From JAFGCL01 sp964423835 (GTDB lineage: Bacteria > Chloroflexota > Dehalococcoidia > UBA2247 > RBG-13-53-26), in NCBI GenBank assembly GCA_964423835.1, contig CAYRGJ010000007.1, positions 1 through 64,000 of the forward strand: a DNA stretch of 64,000 bases. Direction: 5' to 3'. Each line of letters begins with the position of its first letter. Positions within the stretch are counted from its first letter, which is position 1. The notes beneath the pieces were generated by a model, which was not told where the DNA came from, did no database searches, and worked only from the letters and a program-made list of their open reading frames with translations. This document shows, in pieces, positions 8,452-17,444 of this stretch. Position numbers and translations under genes: made by a program.

Positions 8452-10308
8452 ATGAGCCCTGTTCATCACCCGTCCCGGGACAAGGAGCCGGACCCCGAGC
8501 CGGCGGCGCCACTGATCCAGGTCCACGACGAGCATGGCCGGGAGGTGTCCATCACCAGGCAGGACTGGCGCGAGAAGGTCCTGCCGGCCAGCCTTGGGAT
8601 GGTGCGGGACGACCCGGACCGGCTGTACAGCCTGCTGGTCACCGCCATCAGCGACGGCTTCGCCTCCGATGTCGTGCCGTATGCCGAGCACCTGCAGCGG
8701 ACCGACCCCATCCCATCCCGGGCCGCCACCGTCCTGGGCATCGTTTACATGGAGTCCGGGCGCCTTGACGACGCTCAGAGGCTGTACGAGGGCTTCCTGG
8801 CCGGGCACGGGGAGGACGGCGTGGTGCTGACGAACCTGGCCAAGGTCCATGCTCTGAAGGGAGACGGTCAGCGGGCGGAGACGATCCTCTGGCATGCGCT
8901 GGAGGTCGATCCCAACCAGGACAACGGGCTGGCCTGGCACCTGGCCATGAAGAGGGAACGGGGTGGCGAGCCGGCCGTACTGGAAGCCCTGCGGCATATC
9001 GCCGTTCTTCCGGGCAGCTGGAGGGCCCAGGTCTGGCTGGCCGAAGATGCCCTGCAGCGCGGTGACCTGGCCTCCGCCATGGCCCTTTACGGCGCAGCGT
9101 TGGTCGCCGCCGGAAGACCGGTGCCGGCGGACCTGCTGATGGAGATGAGCGGGGACCTGGGGAAGGCAGGCTGCCTGGCGGAGGCCCTGGACCTGGCCGA
9201 GCCGTTCTTCGATCCCGCCTATCATGGCCTGACGGTGGGCAACAACCTGATCAAGGCCAACATCGACCTGGGGCGGCTGGAGAAGGCCGCCCTGATCATC
9301 GATCAGATGCATGCGCAGAAGCGGCCCGACTGGCGCGAAGTCCTGGACGTCTGGCATACGGAGTTGGCCAGGGCCCGCGTCGAGGCGGGCGCGGCCGGCG
9401 CACCGGCCGGGACGCCGGTCTCGCTGATGGCCATCCAAGGGCCCCTCTGGATGCGCGAGGGATCGCCGTTTGCGGAGCTGTCTCCCCCAAAGGACCGGGG
9501 GGCGCCGCGCGTGGCCGTGTTCGGCGGTACCGCGCTGCTGCCGCAGGACCAGCAGCGCCATGGGGTGCAGCTGGTCGACGCCCCCGGCCGTCTCAGCCGC
9601 TCCGCGCCGCTGGTGCTGGCGGAGCATATCCACCTGGCCACGGATGCGGTGGGGGTAGCCCTCATACCCTGGGCTCAGGGCTCGGGGTTTGCCGTCCTGG
9701 CAGCGGAGTACGGGGACCGGGAGGTGTGCGGGCTGATGGGGAAGGGAGGGGACCCCCCTGCCCTGGTGGCTCGCTGCATCGTCAACGCCACCCAGGCGGT
9801 CTGGCGGATCCATCTGCACCTGGTCAGGACAGAGGACCAGTCCCGCCTGGCGGAGATCTCGGTGGAGACCTCACCCGACGACGCCGGGACGGCGGTCGGC
9901 CTGCTGGCGGAGAAGATCGTCAGGTCGCTGGTGGCGGGAGCCGCGGTGAAGCCGGCCCCGGCCCTGGCCTGGTACCGGCGACCGACCGGGCCTGACGCAA
10001 CTGATTACCTCCTCCGTATCGAGCAGCAGCTGGCCGTGGTCTGCGCCGGGCAGGAAGCCCTCCGCGGCGGAGGGCTGTCTGGAGAGCGCGAGATCCTGGA
10101 AGGGGCCATCTACCTGTGCCTGCGCCAGCCGGACAACGCCACCGTGCGGATGCTGTGCGCCAGCACGTTCCGGCAGATGAAGAAGGTGCGGCCCGCCATC
10201 GTGGCGGAGCTCAGGGACAAGCTGGAGCTGCTGCAGCGCCAGCACCCCCTCCCGGGCGCGCCAGGCAGGCTGTTGGTGGCGGTGCTGGCGGAGGTCTTCG
10301 GGGGCTGA
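8452..10308 (+). CDS. Large tetratricopeptide-repeat-like protein of unknown function
   Basis: This 618-residue soluble protein has no signal peptide or membrane segment. Residues about 60-330 are helical, with TPR-like blocks such as TVLGIVYMESGRLDDAQRLYEGFL and LTNLAKVHALKGDGQRAETI, typical of protein-protein interaction scaffolds. The rest (about 350-618) has no domain I recognise; the middle is beta-rich (VAVFGGTALLPQ, then VALIPWAQGSGFAVLAAEY). The ATG at 8452 follows AAGGAG. It lies 4 bp after trmO, with no other functional clue. Only the TPR character is supported. Confidence 0.75.
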   Translation: MSPVHHPSRDKEPDPEPAAPLIQVHDEHGREVSITRQDWREKVLPASLGMVRDDPDRLYSLLVTAISDGFASDVVPYAEHLQRTDPIPSRAATVLGIVYMESGRLDDAQRLYEGFLAGHGEDGVVLTNLAKVHALKGDGQRAETILWHALEVDPNQDNGLAWHLAMKRERGGEPAVLEALRHIAVLPGSWRAQVWLAEDALQRGDLASAMALYGAALVAAGRPVPADLLMEMSGDLGKAGCLAEALDLAEPFFDPAYHGLTVGNNLIKANIDLGRLEKAALIIDQMHAQKRPDWREVLDVWHTELARARVEAGAAGAPAGTPVSLMAIQGPLWMREGSPFAELSPPKDRGAPRVAVFGGTALLPQDQQRHGVQLVDAPGRLSRSAPLVLAEHIHLATDAVGVALIPWAQGSGFAVLAAEYGDREVCGLMGKGGDPPALVARCIVNATQAVWRIHLHLVRTEDQSRLAEISVETSPDDAGTAVGLLAEKIVRSLVAGAAVKPAPALAWYRRPTGPDATDYLLRIEQQLAVVCAGQEALRGGGLSGEREILEGAIYLCLRQPDNATVRMLCASTFRQMKKVRPAIVAELRDKLELLQRQHPLPGAPGRLLVAVLAEVFGG

Positions 10309-10323
10309 TCTCGCCCGGGCCCT

Positions 10324-11598
10324 TTACGGCCGCGTCTGCCCGCTGCCCATGATGATCCACTTGTAGCTGGTGAGCTCCCTCAGTCCCAGCGGGCCGCGGG
10401 CATGGAACTTCTGGGTGCTGATGCCCACCTCCGCCCCCAGGCCAAACTGCCCGCCGTCGGTGAAACGCGTGCTGGCGTTGACGTAAACGCAGGCCGCGTC
10501 CACCTCGTTGAGGAACCGCATGGCGTTGGCGTAGTCCTCGGTGACGATGGCCTCGGAGTGCCCTGAGCCGTAGCGGTCGATGTGCTCCAGGGCCTCGTCG
10601 ATGGACTTCACCACCTTGACCGCCGCGATCAGCGCCAGGTACTCCTTGCCCCAGTCCTGGTCTGTGGCCGGGGCTGTCTTGAGCGACGGCGTGCCGGCCA
10701 GGACCTGCTGCGAGGCCGCGTCGCAGTGCAGCTCGACGCCGGCCTTCGCCAGCTCAGGGCCCACCAGCTTCAGGAACCTCTCCGCTATGTCCGCGTGCAC
10801 CAGGATGGTGTCCAGGGCGTTGCACACCGTGGGCCGCTGCACCTTCGCGTTGTAGACAATGGCCGCGGCGCTGCCGGCGTTGGCACTGCGGTCCACGTAG
10901 GTGTGGCAGACGCCCACACCCCCGGCCAGCACCGGCACGGCCGCGTGGCCGGCCACGAACCTGATCAGCTCCGCGCCGCCGCGGGGCACGATGAGGTCAA
11001 TCTGGCCGCTCATCTTGAGCATGTGGTCCACCACCGACCGGTCCGTGGACTCGATGATCTGGACGGCGCCCTCGGGGGCGCCCGCCTCCCGCGCCGACCT
11101 CTGGACCATGGCGGCCAGCGCCAGGTTGGAGTGTCTGGCCTCCTTGCCGCCCCGCAGGATAACGGCGTTGCCTGACTTGAGGCAGAGCGTGGAGATATCG
11201 ACGGTCACGTTGGGGCGGCTCTCGTATATGGTGGCGATGACGCCCAGCGGCACGCGCTTCCGGCCGATCTCCAGCCCGTTGGGCAGGGTGCGCATGTCGA
11301 AGACCTCGCCTACCGGGTCGGGCAGGCCGGCCACGGCCCTGACATCCGAGGCGATGCCCGCGATCCGGGCTGCGTCCAGCAGCAGCCGGTCCTGCATGGC
11401 CGCGCTCATGCCGGCCTCCTGGGCCGCGGCGCGGTCGCGCTGGTTGGCGGCCACGATCTCGTCGCAGTTCTGCACCAGGTTCTCGGCCAGGCGCAGCAGG
11501 GCCCGGTTCTTGACCTCACCCGGCAGGCGCGCCAGCTTCCTGGCCGCGGCCCTGGCCGCCCCTACCTTGGTCTCGAGCTCCTTCACTGCATCTGACAT
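10324..11598 (-). CDS. proA: Glutamate-5-semialdehyde dehydrogenase (gamma-glutamyl phosphate reductase)
   Basis: ProA reduces gamma-glutamyl phosphate to glutamate-5-semialdehyde, the second step of proline synthesis. The 424 residues are full length. Signatures include KRVPLGVIATIYESRPNVT, SGNAVILRGGKEARHSN and the catalytic-Cys block QRPTVCNALDTILVH (Cys near residue 257). The C-terminal FTDGGQFGLGAEVGISTQKFHARGP block is also present. It lies 21 bp downstream of an SRPBCC gene on the same strand. The proC gene is in another operon 4 kb to the left, and proB is absent from the window. Confidence 0.96.
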   Translation of the reverse strand: MSDAVKELETKVGAARAAARKLARLPGEVKNRALLRLAENLVQNCDEIVAANQRDRAAAQEAGMSAAMQDRLLLDAARIAGIASDVRAVAGLPDPVGEVFDMRTLPNGLEIGRKRVPLGVIATIYESRPNVTVDISTLCLKSGNAVILRGGKEARHSNLALAAMVQRSAREAGAPEGAVQIIESTDRSVVDHMLKMSGQIDLIVPRGGAELIRFVAGHAAVPVLAGGVGVCHTYVDRSANAGSAAAIVYNAKVQRPTVCNALDTILVHADIAERFLKLVGPELAKAGVELHCDAASQQVLAGTPSLKTAPATDQDWGKEYLALIAAVKVVKSIDEALEHIDRYGSGHSEAIVTEDYANAMRFLNEVDAACVYVNASTRFTDGGQFGLGAEVGISTQKFHARGPLGLRELTSYKWIIMGSGQTRP

Positions 11599-11619
11599 CT
11601 TGCTTTCTCCTCGCGGGCG

Positions 11620-12030
11620 CTAGCCTTCCATCTTGATCTTGAGCGCCTGGACGATCTCGTTGGACAGCACCTGGCCCGTCAGCCAGATTATCGGCGCCAG
11701 GGGGCCCCGGGCCTCACCGCCCGCTATGGCCCGGGTGCCTCCGATCAGTGGCCTCAACTCATAGTACCGGGTGGTCCGGCCCAGGAGGGCCCCGCCCTCC
11801 ATGGCCACCCGCTCGCCGGGCAGGTACTCGGTGACGGTCAAGTGCACCCACACCGGGATGGCGCACAGGATGGTGATGCGGAACCGGGCCCCCACCCGCA
11901 GCGGCCCCTGAGTCAGTTTCTTGACCCGGTGGACCGCCTCGGTCCACCGGGGCCACGTCTCCGGGTCGGCCACGGTCTCCCAGATGGCGCCGGGAGTGGC
12001 CTTGATGGTGACCCCTGCTTCGAATCTCAC
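11620..12030 (-). CDS. SRPBCC (polyketide cyclase/START-like) family protein
   Basis: This 136-residue protein has the opening common to the family (VTIKATPGAIWETVADPETWPRW), followed by VGARFRITI and VTEYLPGERVAM strands and a long C-terminal helix. Such proteins form a helix-grip cavity that binds hydrophobic ligands. No catalytic function can be read. It is just upstream of proA on the same strand and probably co-transcribed, though a functional link is not obvious. Confidence 0.82.
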   Translation of the reverse strand: MRFEAGVTIKATPGAIWETVADPETWPRWTEAVHRVKKLTQGPLRVGARFRITILCAIPVWVHLTVTEYLPGERVAMEGGALLGRTTRYYELRPLIGGTRAIAGGEARGPLAPIIWLTGQVLSNEIVQALKIKMEG

Positions 12031-12196
12031 GGTCTCGCCGCCCCTCTAGTGAGAGTATCACGTTACCGGATTCCGGCACAAGGGCCGGGCCGGCTGGCAG
12101 CGGTGAGCCAGGCCGGGCTCCGTGGTAGGCTTGCCCGGAAGAAGGGAACGGTGGCCTGATGCGCGCCGGCGGCCCTCGCGGAGGGGCGCAGCCTCA

Positions 12197-12205
12197 TGCT
12201 ATAAT
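12197..12205 (+). promoter_or_regulatory. Extended -10 promoter for mgtC-like gene
   Basis: TGCTATAAT is a perfect extended -10 element (TGnTATAAT). No good -35 is visible at the right distance, which extended -10 promoters tolerate. Initiation near 12212 rules out the earlier in-frame ATG (12159) and supports the GTG at 12237. Confidence 0.6.
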
Positions 12206-12236
12206 CACCCGGATTCCGTGGCGGGCAAGGAGCGAC

Positions 12237-12686
12237 GTGGAACCATTGCATATATACCATACCCCCTGGACGGAGCTGGACGTTATCCTCCGGCTCTTCA
12301 TGGCGGCCCTGGTGGGCGCCATCATAGGGCTGGACCGGGAGCGGGCCCACAAGTGGGCCGGCATCCGCACCATGCTGCTGGTCTGCATGGGGGCGGCCTT
12401 GTTCACCATCGTCTCCATGTTCGGTTTCGGCGGGATGGGCAACGGCTCGCAGGTGGTGGATCCGGCCCGGCTGGCCGCCGGGATAGTGGTGGGCATAGGC
12501 TTCCTGGGGGCCGGCGTGATCCTTCATAGCGAGAAGGGGGTGGTGGGCCTGACCACGGCCGCGGCCGTCTGGGCGGTGGCCTCCCTGGGGGTGACCATCG
12601 GCTGCGGCCTCTACCTGGTAGCGATTGTGGCGGCCGGCCTCATCCTGGTGGCCCTGCGCCTTCATACCAAGCACCCGCCGGACTAG
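12237..12686 (+). CDS. MgtC/SapB family inner-membrane protein
   Basis: This 149-residue membrane protein has four hydrophobic segments. The family signature ALVGAIIGLDRERAHKWAGIRTMLLV lies near residues 19-44, and a glycine-rich segment (GIVVGIGFLGAGVIL) is near residue 86. The GTG start follows AAGGAG at a proper distance and lies downstream of the predicted transcription start. MgtC-type proteins are linked to magnesium limitation and to ATP-synthase regulation in pathogens; the role here is unknown. The TAG stop borders a 24-bp tandem repeat array shared with the converging CoA-transferase gene. Confidence 0.87.
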   Translation: MEPLHIYHTPWTELDVILRLFMAALVGAIIGLDRERAHKWAGIRTMLLVCMGAALFTIVSMFGFGGMGNGSQVVDPARLAAGIVVGIGFLGAGVILHSEKGVVGLTTAAAVWAVASLGVTIGCGLYLVAIVAAGLILVALRLHTKHPPD

Positions 12687-12703
12687 GCGCCATGCCACAG
12701 GGT

Positions 12704-12906
12704 TGATGGCGGCGCCATGCTCGCAGCCTGATGGTGCGCCATGCTCGCAGCCTGATGGCGGCGCCGTGCTAGAGGGTTGGTGGAGGCGCCATACTCGAGT
12801 CTGATGGCGCGCCATGCTCCCGACCTGATGGCGCGCCATGCTCCCGACCTGATGGTGCGCCATGCTCCCGACCTGATGGCGGCGCCTTGCCGGCGTCTGA
12901 TGGCGG
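12704..12906. repeat. Tandem array of 24/25-bp degenerate repeats between converging genes
   Basis: Units begin at 12704, 12729, 12753, 12778, 12802, 12826, 12850 and 12874, with a partial one at 12898 and a decayed fragment before 12704. Each starts TGATGG, has a core close to GCGCCATGCTC, and ends in CAGCC, CGACC or GGCGTC. Units 12802-12825 and 12826-12849 are identical. The core TGGCGCGCCA is itself palindromic. The five units inside the converging CoA-transferase gene are all 24 bp and keep the frame. Two of the three units at or beyond its stop codon are 25 bp. Confidence 0.92.
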
Positions 12907-14148
12907 TACCCCATCGACCACTCCGCTCTTCTGCAACCCGGCAATCTCCGCCCCGCTGTAGCCGCCGATGTCCCGCAGGATCTCCCGGGTGTGCTCTCCC
13001 AGCTTCGGCGCGGTGAAGCCGGGATTGGCCGGCGTCTCGCTGAACTCGGCGGGGTACCCGGGTGCCCTGATGTCACCGAAGAGGCGGTGGCTGGTCTGGA
13101 TGACGTAGTCATTGGCGATGGTCATGGGGTCCCTGGCCAGCTCGGTGGCCGAGTTCACCGGGGAGCAGAAGACGTCGTGCTCCGACAGGGCGCGTATCCA
13201 CTCGTCGCGGGGCCGGTTGATGAAGACCGTGTCCAGGAAGGCTATGAAGGCCTCCCGGTTCTCGAACCTCCGGTCCCGAGACTCGAACCGGTCATCGTGG
13301 ATCAGCTCCGGGTGCTCGATGGCCAGGCAGAAGTTGCGCCAGGCGACGGGATGGTGGGCCACGGTCATGCACAGCCACCTGTCATCCTGACAGCGGTAGA
13401 AGTTGCGCAGCGGGTCAGTGGAGCGGCGCTGGTGCCGCGGCACGTCGGCGTCAATCATCAGGGCATTGAGCACGTTGAAGTACTGCAGGAACATGGCGGA
13501 GCTCAGCAGCGAGACCTTGATCTCCTGTCCCCGGCCCGTCTGCTCGCGGGCGTACAGGGCCGCCAGGATAGAGTGGCTGGTGGTGATGGCCGTGATCTGG
13601 TCGATCAGGCCGAACTGGGAGATCAGCGGCGGCATGTCCGGCTCGCCGGCGCACAGCATCAGGCCTGACCTGGCCTGTCCCAGGAAGTCGAAGCCGCCCG
13701 CCTCCCGGTCGGGGCCCTTCGACCCGAACGCCGAGACGCCGGCGTATATCAAGCGCGGGTTGAGCGGCCGCAGGTCGGCATAGGTCATGCGCTGGCTCTC
13801 CACCGCCCTGGCCCGGAAGTTGGTGACGAAGACGTCACACTTCGGCACCAGGCGGTAGACGACCTGCTTTCCCTCCTCCTTGTTCAGGTCCAGGGCGATG
13901 CTCTTCTTGTGGCGGTTGGCTCCCTCGTAGAAGAGGCTGTGGCCGTTCTTGGCGACCGGGAAATTGCCGAAACGGACCAGCATTCGGATGGGGTCGCCGG
14001 TTTTGGGGAGCTCGATCTTGATGACCTCCGCGCCGAGGTCTGCCAGTATGGCCGCCGAGCCGGGGCCGGCGTGAAATGCTCCCCACTCCAGGACCCGGAC
14101 CCCCTTCAGGGGCTGGTGGCCGTGGCTATTGCCGGTCAGGGTCTCCAT
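12769..14148 (-). CDS. CaiB/BaiF family CoA-transferase with repeat-encoded C-terminal tail
   Basis: This class III CoA-transferase has 459 residues; family members usually have about 390-420. The core is complete: an N-terminal GVRVLEWGAFHAGPGSAAIL, LGAEVIKIELP, RHKKSIALDL, a putative catalytic Asp in FGLIDQITA (near residue 182), and TGRGQEIKVSL. The natural family end is near IAGLQKSGVV (about residue 417). The remaining 40 residues are a Pro/Gly/His tail with three GREHGAPS repeats, produced by the gene reading into the 24-bp tandem array. No partner gene is adjacent and the substrate is unknown. Confidence 0.9.
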   Translation of the reverse strand: METLTGNSHGHQPLKGVRVLEWGAFHAGPGSAAILADLGAEVIKIELPKTGDPIRMLVRFGNFPVAKNGHSLFYEGANRHKKSIALDLNKEEGKQVVYRLVPKCDVFVTNFRARAVESQRMTYADLRPLNPRLIYAGVSAFGSKGPDREAGGFDFLGQARSGLMLCAGEPDMPPLISQFGLIDQITAITTSHSILAALYAREQTGRGQEIKVSLLSSAMFLQYFNVLNALMIDADVPRHQRRSTDPLRNFYRCQDDRWLCMTVAHHPVAWRNFCLAIEHPELIHDDRFESRDRRFENREAFIAFLDTVFINRPRDEWIRALSEHDVFCSPVNSATELARDPMTIANDYVIQTSHRLFGDIRAPGYPAEFSETPANPGFTAPKLGEHTREILRDIGGYSGAEIAGLQKSGVVDGVPPSDAGKAPPSGREHGAPSGREHGAPSGREHGAPSDSSMAPPPTL

Positions 14149-14233
14149 CTATAAAAATGGTAGTCTGGCAGGTCCATGCGGGTCAAGCGACGCCACTGGA
14201 GAGTGGGCGCTGATGGCGTGCCGGCCGGCAGCG

Positions 14234-15163
14234 TCAGACGCGCTTCGCCCCGGGGGCCACTGCCCCAAAACGGATGTCCCCCGCGGCGGCCCTGGCGGCC
14301 CTGATGGCGCTCCTCTCCTTGTCCTTGATCTCCAGCATGATATCGAAGTCAAGGGGGGCAGTGTCGGAGAGGAAGCGACGGAAGGCCCTGGCATCGAGGG
14401 TGCCGGCGTGGCTGCCCCGGCTCCCGCCGGGGGCGGGCTGGCTGTAGTCGACCATGGGCGGGCCGTCACTGGCGGCCCAGGTCCGGGCCGCCCGGGCGAG
14501 GGCCTCCGCCGTGCCCTCCGCCCGGCCTTCACCGCCGCCGTGGATAAGGTGGTGAAAGGCGTCGAACAGCACCGGGAGCCCCGATGCGGCGCCGATCTCC
14601 AGGCAGTCGGCCAGGGTGTAGCACCGGTCATCGTTCTCGACAACGAGCCTCCTCTTGATGGCTCCCTCCAGCGCCGCGCATCTGCGGACGAAACGGTCCA
14701 TGCTCCGGGCCCGGTCGCCATACACGCCGCCGGCGTGGATCTGGATCTTGGCGGTGAGGTCCAGCCCCATCAGGTCCAGGACCTCGGCGTGATATCGCAG
14801 CTCCCGAAGGCTGCTCTCGACCACCTCCTCGTTCGGCGAGTTGAGGACCACGAACTGGTCGGGGTGCATGGAGATGCGGATGCCGTGACTCTTGATGAAA
14901 CACCCGATTTCGCCCAGCTGCGCGGCGAAGCGCTGCTGCCAGCTGCAGCGGCAGACCGGGTGAGAGGCGAACGGGACGAGGTCCGAGGTGATACGGAAGA
15001 AGAGCAGGCGGTGCCGGGCGTTGTAGCCCAGAATCCGCGACAGGCAGTCGAGGTTGGTCTGGACCGTGGCCAGCAGGCGGTCCTCGGAGTAGGATTTCAG
15101 GCGGAAGGTGTGGCCAGCCCGGCAGCCGATGGCAGTGTTGATGCAGGGATAGCCTATGCGCAT
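14234..15163 (-). CDS. uvsE: UV damage endonuclease UvsE/UvdE
   Basis: UvsE nicks DNA 5' to UV photoproducts as an alternative to UvrABC. This 309-residue protein shows the family's opening (RIGYPCINTAIGCRAGHTFRLKSYSEDRL), FRITSDLVPFASHPVC near residue 56, the metal-site block SMHPDQFVVLNSPNEEVV, KIQIHAGGVYGDRA, RLVVENDDRCYT and LPVLFDAFHH. All the conserved His, Glu and Asp segments of the TIM-barrel three-metal site appear to be present. It stands alone between a CoA-transferase and a site-2 protease. The family is scattered in bacteria and is often acquired by transfer. Confidence 0.93.
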   Translation of the reverse strand: MRIGYPCINTAIGCRAGHTFRLKSYSEDRLLATVQTNLDCLSRILGYNARHRLLFFRITSDLVPFASHPVCRCSWQQRFAAQLGEIGCFIKSHGIRISMHPDQFVVLNSPNEEVVESSLRELRYHAEVLDLMGLDLTAKIQIHAGGVYGDRARSMDRFVRRCAALEGAIKRRLVVENDDRCYTLADCLEIGAASGLPVLFDAFHHLIHGGGEGRAEGTAEALARAARTWAASDGPPMVDYSQPAPGGSRGSHAGTLDARAFRRFLSDTAPLDFDIMLEIKDKERSAIRAARAAAGDIRFGAVAPGAKRV

Positions 15164-15221
15164 TGGGGGCCTTCTGACCGGCGGGACCGGCAGGCCTCAT
15201 GCCGGCTGGCATCCATCAGCG

Positions 15222-16346
15222 CTACAGGCCGAGCTCGCCCCGCAGATGTATGAAGTATAGCAGGGAATCGCGCGACACCATGCCGATGACGCTGTTCTCC
15301 GCCACCACCGGCACCTGGTTGACGTTCTGCTCGGTGAGGAGCTGCATTACGCTGGACAGGTCATCGTCCGGGCGCACCTGCTTCACGCTGGCCAGGGGGG
15401 TCATGATCTCCCGGACGGTCTTGAAGGGCCATTGCCTCCGCTCCACGGCCCGCACATCGTGAACGGAGACCAGCCCCATGGCCTGCCCGCCGTCAACGAC
15501 CGGGAAGCAGCGCCGCCCGGAGGCCAGGATGTAGTCATTCACCAGCGATTCCACCGCGATATTGGATGGGACCGCCTGGCAATCCCTGGTCATGACCTCG
15601 GACACCTTGTGGCCCTGGAGTATGTCCTGGAGGGCCATCTGGCGGTAGCTGCCCACGGCGGCATTCTCCAGGATCCACCCAATGAGGGCCAGCCAGATGC
15701 CGTTCGACCAGTAGCCGAGAAAGATGAGAGCGACGCCTCCGAAGATGAAAAGGTACCCGAAGCCGCGGCCGATCCAGGCGGCGATGCGGGTGGCGCGGCG
15801 CAGGTCCTTGGACCGCCACCAGAGAATCGAGCGCAACACCCTCCCGCCGTCCAGGGGGAAGCCCGGTATCAGGTTGAAGGCGGCCAGCGCCAGGTTGATG
15901 TAGCCCAGCCAGAAGGTCATCCCGGCCACCGGCGACGCCGAGTGGCGGGTGGCGAAGAAGATGCCCCAGCATATCCCTCCGATTATCAGGCTGGTTCCCG
16001 GGCCGGCCACGGCCATGCGGAACTCGCTGCCGGCGGACCTGGGCTCCTCGGTGAGCTGCGAGACGCCCCCGAATATGAACAGGGTGATGGAGCTGACCTG
16101 CAGGCCGGCGCCCCTGGCCACCAGGCTGTGGGCCATTTCGTGGGCCAGCACCGAGGCGAAGAAGAGGAGGCTGGTGACCACTCCGATGACCCATCGCGTG
16201 GCCGTGCTCCAATCCCGGTACGCGTCCACATTGGGGAAGTACTGGCCGGCCAGCAGCCAGGTCACCAGGAAGAAGATGATGAACCAGGACCAGTGCAGCC
16301 GGATTTCTATGCCGAAGAGCCTGCCGATGCGAATGCCGCCGCCCAT
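15222..16346 (-). CDS. Site-2 protease family (M50) membrane metalloprotease with CBS domains
   Basis: This 374-residue intramembrane protease has a zinc motif HEMAH in SVLAHEMAHSLVARGAG (near residue 66) and the second metal motif LDGGRVLRSILWW (near residue 166). About six membrane segments cover residues 15-245. Two CBS domains follow (from VSEVMTRDCQAVPSN, near residue 247, to the end), which usually bind adenine nucleotides and regulate the enzyme. GGGAGG precedes the ATG. Family members cleave transmembrane proteins, often anti-sigma factors; no such partner is adjacent. Confidence 0.92.
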   Translation of the reverse strand: MGGGIRIGRLFGIEIRLHWSWFIIFFLVTWLLAGQYFPNVDAYRDWSTATRWVIGVVTSLLFFASVLAHEMAHSLVARGAGLQVSSITLFIFGGVSQLTEEPRSAGSEFRMAVAGPGTSLIIGGICWGIFFATRHSASPVAGMTFWLGYINLALAAFNLIPGFPLDGGRVLRSILWWRSKDLRRATRIAAWIGRGFGYLFIFGGVALIFLGYWSNGIWLALIGWILENAAVGSYRQMALQDILQGHKVSEVMTRDCQAVPSNIAVESLVNDYILASGRRCFPVVDGGQAMGLVSVHDVRAVERRQWPFKTVREIMTPLASVKQVRPDDDLSSVMQLLTEQNVNQVPVVAENSVIGMVSRDSLLYFIHLRGELGL

Positions 16347-16415
16347 CTCGCCACCTCCCGCCTATAAGATACCACAACCTGGCCGGGCCGTGGCCAAAAA
16401 GGCTAGAATAAAACC

Positions 16416-17444
16416 ATGACCAGCCGCCGGCCGTCCGGATTCATTTCAGCCAGCAGCGGGCATGCCAGGAAGATGGCGGCCCTGTCGCTAGCGCGTGGGA
16501 TCGGTCTCGGCCCGGTGGTCGGGGCCGGCGGCTGCGGCGGCCCGGGCGCCGCCGATTCCCTGGAGCACATGGCCGGCGACCGAAAGACGGGCGCCATCGC
16601 GATGTACCTGGAGGAGCCGGCGGAGAGCGCCCGCCTGATGAAGGTGATGGGCCGCGCCGCGCGGCGCAAGCCGGTCTTCGTCTGGAAGTCCGGGCGCCCT
16701 GCGGCGCCCGCACGAGTGTGGCACCGTGGCCAGGCGGCCCCGGCAGCCCCGGCCAGCATCTGGTCGGCGGCGCTGCGGCAGGCAGGCGCCGTGGAGGTAA
16801 CGGGGCTGGAGGAACTGGCGGATACGCTCCTGCTGTATCAGGCGGTAGGGCCGCTGGAGAGGGCCAACCTGGGGATCATCTGCGGGCTGACCGATGGTGG
16901 TGGCGGAGAGGCGGTGCTCTCGGCGGATGCCTGCGCCGCCCAGGGAATAGACGTGGTCCCCTTCACCGACCGGACCCGGCGCAGCCTGCTGGGCCTTCTG
17001 GGGCAGGTGGGCAGCGTGCTGGTCAATCCGGTGGACGTCAGCCAGCGGCCTGGCAACCTGGAGGTTTTCGATAAGACCTTCGGGCTGGTGGCGTCGGAGC
17101 CGGGCGTTGATCTCATCGTGGTCTACGAGAATGTGGACCTGCTGGTGGCCTTTGTGGGGCAGCCGACGTGCCACTTGCTGAACGACGTTGTGGCCGGTGC
17201 CGGGCGGAAGCACGGCAAGCCCGTGATCGTGGTCTCCCCGCCGGGAGCCATGGACCGGGAGCGCCTGGAGGTGGAAGCCAGGCTGACCGCGGCGGGGACC
17301 GCCGTCTTTCCCAGCATGGAACGGGCGGCGAAGGCTATCGCCAGCGTCCGGCAGGACCGCCGCCTGCACCCGGCCCGGAAGGCCGGGGCGGGCCCCGGCG
17401 GCCGGCGCGGCATTCAGGAGAACGTGGAGGCGCCGGCGAGATGA
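16416..17444 (+). CDS. Truncated NDP-forming acyl-CoA synthetase alpha-like protein lacking the CoA-binding domain
   Basis: This 342-residue protein matches only the C-terminal two-thirds of the paralogues at 34936-37872. It starts at SASSGHARKMAALSLARG, equivalent to their SQSGGNSVYVTRAAGYRG, so the N-terminal Rossmann CoA-binding domain (about 150 residues) is missing. The catalytic SHTGS loop reads WHRGQ: the His seems kept but its neighbours differ. Residues 150-310 fit the flavodoxin-fold domain. TAGAAT lies 6 nt before the ATG, with no ribosome site. It may be a decaying paralogue or a stand-alone regulatory domain. It overlaps the next gene by 4 nt (ATGA). Confidence 0.65.
   Translation: MTSRRPSGFISASSGHARKMAALSLARGIGLGPVVGAGGCGGPGAADSLEHMAGDRKTGAIAMYLEEPAESARLMKVMGRAARRKPVFVWKSGRPAAPARVWHRGQAAPAAPASIWSAALRQAGAVEVTGLEELADTLLLYQAVGPLERANLGIICGLTDGGGGEAVLSADACAAQGIDVVPFTDRTRRSLLGLLGQVGSVLVNPVDVSQRPGNLEVFDKTFGLVASEPGVDLIVVYENVDLLVAFVGQPTCHLLNDVVAGAGRKHGKPVIVVSPPGAMDRERLEVEARLTAAGTAVFPSMERAAKAIASVRQDRRLHPARKAGAGPGGRRGIQENVEAPAR

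Noticed and set aside
12704..12906. CRISPR array
   Set aside because: Repeats are directly adjacent with no spacers, unit length is 24-25 bp and no cas gene is nearby.
12063..13112. Minus-strand frame with repeated HHQVGSMA-type residues
   Set aside because: It is another reading of the 24-bp tandem array plus antisense sequence. The repeats stay open in all frames because the unit is a multiple of three.
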